From the IMG/VR virus record IMGVR_UViG_3300007735_000514, positions 1-24,396 of that record: DNA of 24,396 nucleotides, one strand, 5' to 3'. This stretch comes from a virus. Under the pieces are notes generated by a model. It did no database searches. It was not told where the DNA came from and saw nothing but the letters and a program-made list of their open reading frames with translations. Numbering within the stretch: position 1 is the first letter of the stretch; the number at the start of each line of letters is the position of its first letter. Below, one piece after another: positions 20,084-24,396 of the stretch. The translations under genes and the position numbers were made by a program.

Positions 20084-21324
20084 TTGACTACGAACCCCGA
20101 CCACTCCAGCTAGAAATCCATGATGCTATTGAGGCATATAGATTCACAGTCGTAGTGGCTCATCGGAGATTTGGTAAAACAGTCTCAGCAATCAACCACC
20201 TTATCAAGTCCGCTATCGAGTGCGACAAGCCAGAGCCGAGATTTGCCTACATTGCGCCTACCTACGGGCAAGCCAAGCGAGTAGCGTGGGATTACCTACA
20301 GAAGTACACCAGACCGCTAGGAGCTACCTACAATGTCTCTGAGTTACGTGCTGATTTTTATGGGCGTAGGGTTAGTCTATACGGGTCTGATAATCCTGAC
20401 AGTCTTAGGGGCCAGTATTTTGATGGCGTGGTTATCGACGAAGTTGGCGATCAGAACCCACGTATTTGGAACGAAATCATCCGACCTGCTCTTGCCGACC
20501 GTCTTGGGTGGGCTTGTTTCATTGGCACTCCTAAAGGTAATAACCATTTCGCTGAACTAGCGGATAGAGCTAAGACCGAGGGAGGCTGGAAGTTCCTCGA
20601 GTTCAAGGCCAGTCAAACAAGCGTATTGCCTAACGAGGAACTCAAAGCAGCCTATCGAGAGATGGGCGAGGACAGGTATAACCAAGAGTTCGAATGTTCC
20701 TTTAACGCAGCCGTTGAGGGGTCTTACTATGGCAAGCTCATTAACGATCTTGAGGGCAATGGTCGTATTAGCGACTTTCCTAATGACAGTCTGTGCCGTT
20801 CTTACGCTGCTTGGGATTTGGGCATGGGTGATTCGACTGCGATATGGGTTGCTCAACTGGCAGGGAAAGAAGTCCGGCTTATTGACTGCATCGAGAATCA
20901 TGGCGTAGGCTTGGACTGGTATGTAGGTTGGCTAAGGGATAACGGCTATGAAAAGTTCGACCAAATCCTTCCACATGACGTGCAAGTACGAGAGCTTGGA
21001 ACCGGAAAGAGCCGTAAAGAGGTGCTGGAGGAAGCGGGTCTTAGCATCACAGTCGCTCCGAGACTTAGCGTTGCCGACGGAATACAGGCTGTGCGACGGA
21101 TGTTGCCGAGATGCTGGTTCCATACCAGAACCAAGAACGGACTCAATGCGCTGAGGAACTACCGCAGGGAACATGACGAACGTAGGCAGATATTCTATGA
21201 GAAGCCGTTGCATGACTGGTCTAGCCACTACTCAGACGCTTTTAGATACCTAGCCATAGGTCTTGACGAGACTGATTCCTCATGGCAGTCATCATTGCCA
21301 ATTTCAACCAAATGGATTGTATAA
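20053..21324 (+). CDS. terL: Large terminase subunit (DNA packaging ATPase/nuclease)
   Basis: The 423-residue protein carries all TerL landmarks: Walker A AHRRFGKT (36-43), Walker B GVVIDE with Asp129-Glu130, coupling motif IGTPKG (157-162), and an RNase H-like nuclease with AAWDLGMGDSTAI (Asp255, Asp260) and HYSDAFRY (Asp395). It pumps DNA into the prohead and cuts the concatemer. Two starts are possible: ATG 20053 without a ribosome site, or TTG 20068 preceded by GGGGG; the shorter start fits related proteins that begin near IIIDYEPRPLQ. The portal gene follows 23 nt later. Confidence 0.94.
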   Translation: MGGGKLAEIIIDYEPRPLQLEIHDAIEAYRFTVVVAHRRFGKTVSAINHLIKSAIECDKPEPRFAYIAPTYGQAKRVAWDYLQKYTRPLGATYNVSELRADFYGRRVSLYGSDNPDSLRGQYFDGVVIDEVGDQNPRIWNEIIRPALADRLGWACFIGTPKGNNHFAELADRAKTEGGWKFLEFKASQTSVLPNEELKAAYREMGEDRYNQEFECSFNAAVEGSYYGKLINDLEGNGRISDFPNDSLCRSYAAWDLGMGDSTAIWVAQLAGKEVRLIDCIENHGVGLDWYVGWLRDNGYEKFDQILPHDVQVRELGTGKSRKEVLEEAGLSITVAPRLSVADGIQAVRRMLPRCWFHTRTKNGLNALRNYRREHDERRQIFYEKPLHDWSSHYSDAFRYLAIGLDETDSSWQSSLPISTKWIV

Positions 21325-21325
21325 T

Positions 21326-21348
21326 TAGCAAAACATAGGGGTTTGCTA
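21326..21348 (+). promoter_or_regulatory. Hairpin enclosing the portal gene ribosome site
   Basis: TAGCAAA (21326-21332) is the exact inverse of TTTGCTA (21342-21348), with the last A being the first base of the portal start codon. The portal Shine-Dalgarno AGGGG lies in the nine-base loop. It could modulate portal translation. The stem is only 7 bp and AT-rich, so its effect is uncertain. Confidence 0.4.
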
Positions 21349-23447
21349 TGAAGATGGATGAAGGTCAAATTAAAGGCATTATCGAGAATGAAATCGACAA
21401 TGCTATCGGCTATGTCGATACTGAGACTACCGACCAACGTGCTAAAGCGTTGGAGTATTACCTACGTTATCCCTATGGCAACGAGGTAGAAGGTCGTAGC
21501 CAGATCGTAACTGGCGAGGTAGCAGAGGCTATTGATGGTGCTTTGCCTCAACTTATCCGGGTCTTTACGACTACCGAGGATATTGTTAGTTTCGAGCCTC
21601 AGACTCCAGAGGACGAGCAATCCGCTAAACAAGCTACAGACTATTGTAATTGGGTCTTTTATCGTGAGAACGATGGGCTAATCATCCTTCATAACTGGTT
21701 CAAAGACGCGCTAATGATGAAGGTTGGCGTGGTCAAGGCATATTGGGATGCCAAGGAAGATGTCAACAAGGAAAGCTACAAGAACCTGACCGAGGATGAG
21801 TTAGCCATGCTGCTATCTGATCCTGCCATTGAGGTGACTAGCCAGAACGTCGAGTACATGGATGGTGGCGTTGACCCGATGGGGATGCCGATTCAGATTC
21901 CGTTGTATTCAGTCAAGGTCAAGAAGGTCAAGAAATATGGTTGCGTCAAGATTGAGAACGTACCGCCTGAAGAATTCCTGATTAGCAAGTCTGCTAGAAC
22001 CATTGAGGATAGCCCGTTCGTAGCTCATCGTAAGCTGATGACTCGTAGCGAACTAGCGGCTATGGGCTTTGACAAGGACATTATCGAGGGCTTACCGTCT
22101 TACGATGATCTTCAGTACACGACTGAACGTATTGCCCGATTCAGTCAGGGTGAGCAGCCGGACGAGAACATTAGCCTTGACCCAACGATGCAGGTGGTTG
22201 AGGTATTCGAGTGCTATATCCGCATTGACGCTAATGGCGATGGTATCGCTGAACTGCGGAAGATTACCTATTCTGGCAACGAAATACTAGATGATGAGGA
22301 ATGTGACCTAGTTCCATTCCACAGCCTCTGTCCTATCCCGATTCCGCATAAGTTCTTTGGTCAGTCGTTGGCAGACCGAACAATGGACATCCAGCTAATT
22401 AAGTCTACGGTAACGAGACAGATGCTGGATAACCTGTACCTAACGAATAATGCGCGTGTTGCTATCGTTGACGGTCAAGTAAACCTAGACGATGCTCTTA
22501 ATGCAACTCCGGGCGGTATTGTCAGGGTTAAGTCTGCTGGTGCTGTCATGCCGCTAGAGGTTCCTGCGGTAACGGCTCAGGCTTTCCCATTGCTTGAGTA
22601 CATGGATGGGGTTCAGGCTAAACGTACTGGTGTTAGCGATCAGCAACAGGGTCTTGATCCAGATGTGCTGAACAATGTCTCCGCTACAGCAATTGCCGCG
22701 ATGATGAAGTCGAACTCTGGCAAGCTGGAGTTGATAGCACGAATCTTTGCTGAGACAGGCGTTAAATCGTTGTTTAAGGGGATTCTGCACTTGCTAGGCA
22801 AGTATCAGGATCAGGCAAAGATTATCCGTATGCGTGGCAAGTTTGTGACGTTTGATCCTCGGACTTGGACGAACGAGTACGACGTAGCGATTAACGTCGG
22901 GTTGGGTTCAGGTGACCGTGAGCAGAAGTTAGCGATGTTGCAAATGATTCTAGCCAAGCAAGAGCAGATTCTGACTCAGTTTGGCCCTAGTAATCCGTTG
23001 GTTAGCGTGGCTCAGTATCGGGATACATTGGCAAGACTGATTGAATCGGCAGGTTTCAAGGACGCTAATGCTTTCCTTAACGAGATTCCACCAGAGTTAA
23101 ATGCTCAGTTATCTCAGCCACAGCCTCCAGCACCAGATCAGCAAGCAGAGGCTACTAAGATATTTGCTGAGGTAGAGCGAGAAAAGACACAGGCTAAGGC
23201 AGAGATTGAGGCTGCTAAGTTGCAGCTAGAGCGTCAGTCGTTAGAGGCTGAGTTTACTCGTAAGGGTCTTGAGATGGCGATGAAAACGCGCCAGCAAGAA
23301 GCCGATATGAAGATTCGTGAGGCTGAGTTGGCAGTTAAGCAATTGCAAGCTATTCTAGCTATGGACTTGGCTGACGAGACTACTCGGCAGAAACAGGCTG
23401 ATATTGTTTTGAAGGCAATTAAAGAGCTAGGGAGTTTGACTTCATAA
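21348..23447 (+). CDS. Portal protein, P22-like family
   Basis: The 699-residue protein has the length and layout of P22-type portals. The N-terminal part has EVEGRSQIVTGEVAEAIDGA and LIRVFTTTEDIVSFEP (about 46-86), then WFKDALMMKVGVVKAYWD. The central region carries FFGQSLADRTMDIQLIKS and the TGVSDQQQGLDPDVLNN stretch, conserved in this family. A long coiled coil (about 585-690, rich in Glu/Lys/Gln/Ala) would form the portal barrel. It forms the dodecameric ring through which DNA enters the head. ATG 21348 has AGGGG six nt upstream, within a hairpin loop. Confidence 0.92.
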   Translation: MKMDEGQIKGIIENEIDNAIGYVDTETTDQRAKALEYYLRYPYGNEVEGRSQIVTGEVAEAIDGALPQLIRVFTTTEDIVSFEPQTPEDEQSAKQATDYCNWVFYRENDGLIILHNWFKDALMMKVGVVKAYWDAKEDVNKESYKNLTEDELAMLLSDPAIEVTSQNVEYMDGGVDPMGMPIQIPLYSVKVKKVKKYGCVKIENVPPEEFLISKSARTIEDSPFVAHRKLMTRSELAAMGFDKDIIEGLPSYDDLQYTTERIARFSQGEQPDENISLDPTMQVVEVFECYIRIDANGDGIAELRKITYSGNEILDDEECDLVPFHSLCPIPIPHKFFGQSLADRTMDIQLIKSTVTRQMLDNLYLTNNARVAIVDGQVNLDDALNATPGGIVRVKSAGAVMPLEVPAVTAQAFPLLEYMDGVQAKRTGVSDQQQGLDPDVLNNVSATAIAAMMKSNSGKLELIARIFAETGVKSLFKGILHLLGKYQDQAKIIRMRGKFVTFDPRTWTNEYDVAINVGLGSGDREQKLAMLQMILAKQEQILTQFGPSNPLVSVAQYRDTLARLIESAGFKDANAFLNEIPPELNAQLSQPQPPAPDQQAEATKIFAEVEREKTQAKAEIEAAKLQLERQSLEAEFTRKGLEMAMKTRQQEADMKIREAELAVKQLQAILAMDLADETTRQKQADIVLKAIKELGSLTS

Positions 23448-23818
23448 TGGATCAATACAACTTACCCGGATTTTTAGATACCAATGTGCCGCCTAGCTAT
23501 TGGCAAGACTTATTGCAAAGATTGCAATTAAGTGGCAATCTTACAACAGAGGCGCGGAATGGAACTGATGTTGCTTTTGGTAGTGGTCGTATTGGTTACG
23601 CATTTCCATTATCGGATGCTGAATTATCTGTTGGTCTTTTAGGTGGCGGGAGTAAATATAAAGTTGCGACCCCACAAGGCACAATCAAAGGTCAAGATAT
23701 AGGGTTGCGTGGTATTGATGCTGCATACACAACAGGGCCGAATACGTTTGGAGCGTCGTACCAAAAACAGCCAACGATAGGCGATATTATCAATTTGTTT
23801 TATCAAAGGCAGTTCTAA
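23447..23818 (+). CDS. Small Gly/Ser-rich beta-type protein, unknown
   Basis: The 123-residue product starts at an ATG overlapping the portal stop by one base. Residues 35-105 alternate polar and hydrophobic with many Gly (GSGRIGYAFPLSDAELSVGL, then GGGSKYKVATPQGT), suggesting a beta-rich fold, and the C terminus is helical. Its place between portal and scaffold suggests a head-completion or portal-associated protein. No family is recognised. Confidence 0.58.
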   Translation: MDQYNLPGFLDTNVPPSYWQDLLQRLQLSGNLTTEARNGTDVAFGSGRIGYAFPLSDAELSVGLLGGGSKYKVATPQGTIKGQDIGLRGIDAAYTTGPNTFGASYQKQPTIGDIINLFYQRQF

Positions 23819-24048
23819 TGAACAAAGTTCAATGGGCTGAGAATCTACTGAGAGATGAGTTCTTTCAGGAAATGATGACTGATCTTAGGACTGCTGAACT
23901 TAATAAGTTCGCAACTAGCGATTACTCTGATCTTCAGGCTAGAGAGACTGCTTATATGCGGTTAAGGACATTAGAATTAGTTGAGACTTACTTAGAAGGG
24001 CTTGCAGCGAACAAGCTCATCGAGGAGAAAAGATTAAAGATTTTGTAA
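23818..24048 (+). CDS. Small helical protein in the head module, unknown
   Basis: The 76-residue product is helical throughout (VQWAENLLRDEFFQEMMTDL, then LRTLELVETYLEGLAANKLI). It overlaps the previous gene by one base (TAATG). Similar short helical proteins sit between portal and scaffold in P22-like phages. No named family is claimed. Confidence 0.6.
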   Translation: MNKVQWAENLLRDEFFQEMMTDLRTAELNKFATSDYSDLQARETAYMRLRTLELVETYLEGLAANKLIEEKRLKIL

Positions 24049-24089
24049 CCCGTTTCGGGCGGTTCCCGATATAATTTAGGAAAGAAAAA

Positions 24090-24396
24090 ATGAGCGATAC
24101 TCAAGGAACGACACCGGATTCCGGTAGTCCAGAGTTAAATGTAGGTAGTGCAGCCGACGCTATCTTGGGTCTGATGGGTGCAGAAGAAGGCTCCGAACAG
24201 GAACAACCAGAACTGCAAGCAGAGGCCAACGATAGCGAAGCCGAATCCGAGGAGTCTTAGGACGAGTCGGAGGTAGAACAAGAAGATGAGCAGGATGAGC
24301 AAGAGGAGCCTCAAAAGTTCCGGGTGAAAGCAGCCGGTGAAGAACGTGAGGTAACCCTTGATGAGCTTATCAAGTCTTATCAACTTGGCACAGACT
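24090..24396 (+). pseudogene. Scaffold-like protein gene interrupted by an in-frame amber codon, running off the window
   Basis: AGGAAAG precedes ATG 24090. The frame encodes an acidic, Glu/Ser/Gln-rich protein (MSDTQGTTPDSGSPELNVGS...) up to codon 56, then TAG at 24258-24260. The same frame stays open for 45 further codons to the window end and reads FRVKAAGEEREVTLDELIKS, a segment often found in phage scaffolds. So one base change (CAG, GAG or AAG to TAG), an assembly error, or suppression is implied; a real short 56-residue protein is less likely. Scaffold would guide coat assembly, following the portal as in P22-like phages. Confidence 0.7.

Noticed and set aside
24049-24089. Possible hairpin CCCGTTTCGGG after the 76-aa gene
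   Set aside because: The stem is only four bases with no T-run, and transcription must continue into the scaffold gene, so I do not call it a terminator.
24258-24260. TAG reassigned to an amino acid (alternative phage code)
   Set aside because: Several intact genes in the window end at TAG followed by a normally placed next gene, which argues against general recoding.
24135-24383. 82-codon minus-strand frame
   Set aside because: The Leu/Phe-rich sequence is the complement of the Glu/Gln-rich scaffold codons, so it is a composition shadow.
1-24396. Integrase, attachment site, CRISPR array, insertion sequence, rRNA or tRNA
   Set aside because: I searched by eye on both strands and found no integrase motif, no regularly spaced repeats, no transposase and no complete tRNA. 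The single HTH gene is not enough to call the phage temperate.

Overview
This window is most of one arm of a tailed double-stranded DNA phage genome, probably a podovirus with a P22-like head. The evidence is a large terminase, a P22-type portal of about 700 residues, an acidic scaffold-like protein, glycine/alanine-rich internal virion proteins and a tail fibre with an S74 chaperone domain. An Rz/Rz1 spanin pair nested as in lambda, a GH19 endolysin and small lipoproteins point to a Gram-negative host. I see no integrase, tRNA, rRNA, CRISPR array or insertion sequence. The single small HTH repressor alone does not show lysogeny. Outside one AT-rich gene, base composition is moderate and uniform.

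Layout. (1) 7-5056, rightward: late virion genes, namely a Gly/Ala-rich protein, a 497-aa protein with tandem repeats, a 616-aa internal virion-like protein and an S74 tail fibre. (2) 5049-7973, rightward: a lysis and membrane module with several membrane proteins, GH19 endolysin, a lipoprotein, a two-TM holin candidate, a small exported protein and Rz/Rz1. It ends at a candidate intrinsic terminator between convergent genes. (3) 11119-7962, leftward: an early operon with two unknown proteins, a 37-aa membrane peptide, a small basic protein, an ERF-family annealing protein, an SSB-like protein, a 48-aa secreted Cys-rich peptide, a structured 190-nt gap, an XRE-type regulator, a MazG-like pyrophosphohydrolase and three small proteins. 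(4) 11120-11252: a divergent control region with a 12-bp-arm operator-like dyad, half of which recurs at 14964. (5) 11253-15859, rightward: small genes, DUF1376 replication protein, CHC2 zinc-finger protein, DnaB-like helicase, an AT-rich Mom-like DNA-modification gene, a VRR-NUC nuclease and a possible PD-(D/E)XK protein. (6) 15867-19169: zinc-ribbon and Ref-like HNH proteins, lysine-rich small proteins, a Cys-rich protein, a methyltransferase/glycosyltransferase pair and an unknown protein. (7) 19195-24396: TerS candidate, mini zinc ribbon, HNH endonuclease, TerL, portal, two small proteins and the start of a scaffold-like gene that carries an in-frame amber codon.

The genes fit a lytic programme. 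The left operon and the first right-hand genes carry out recombination, replication and nucleotide control. The middle genes may modify DNA or the virion. The terminase-portal-scaffold genes start head assembly, which would continue beyond base 24396, and the tail and lysis genes at the left end would close a circular or permuted map. The most noteworthy items are the Mom-like gene in its AT-rich island, the repeated 16-bp control element, the structured segment before the HTH gene, the amber codon in the scaffold gene, and six genes too short for ordinary ORF calling.
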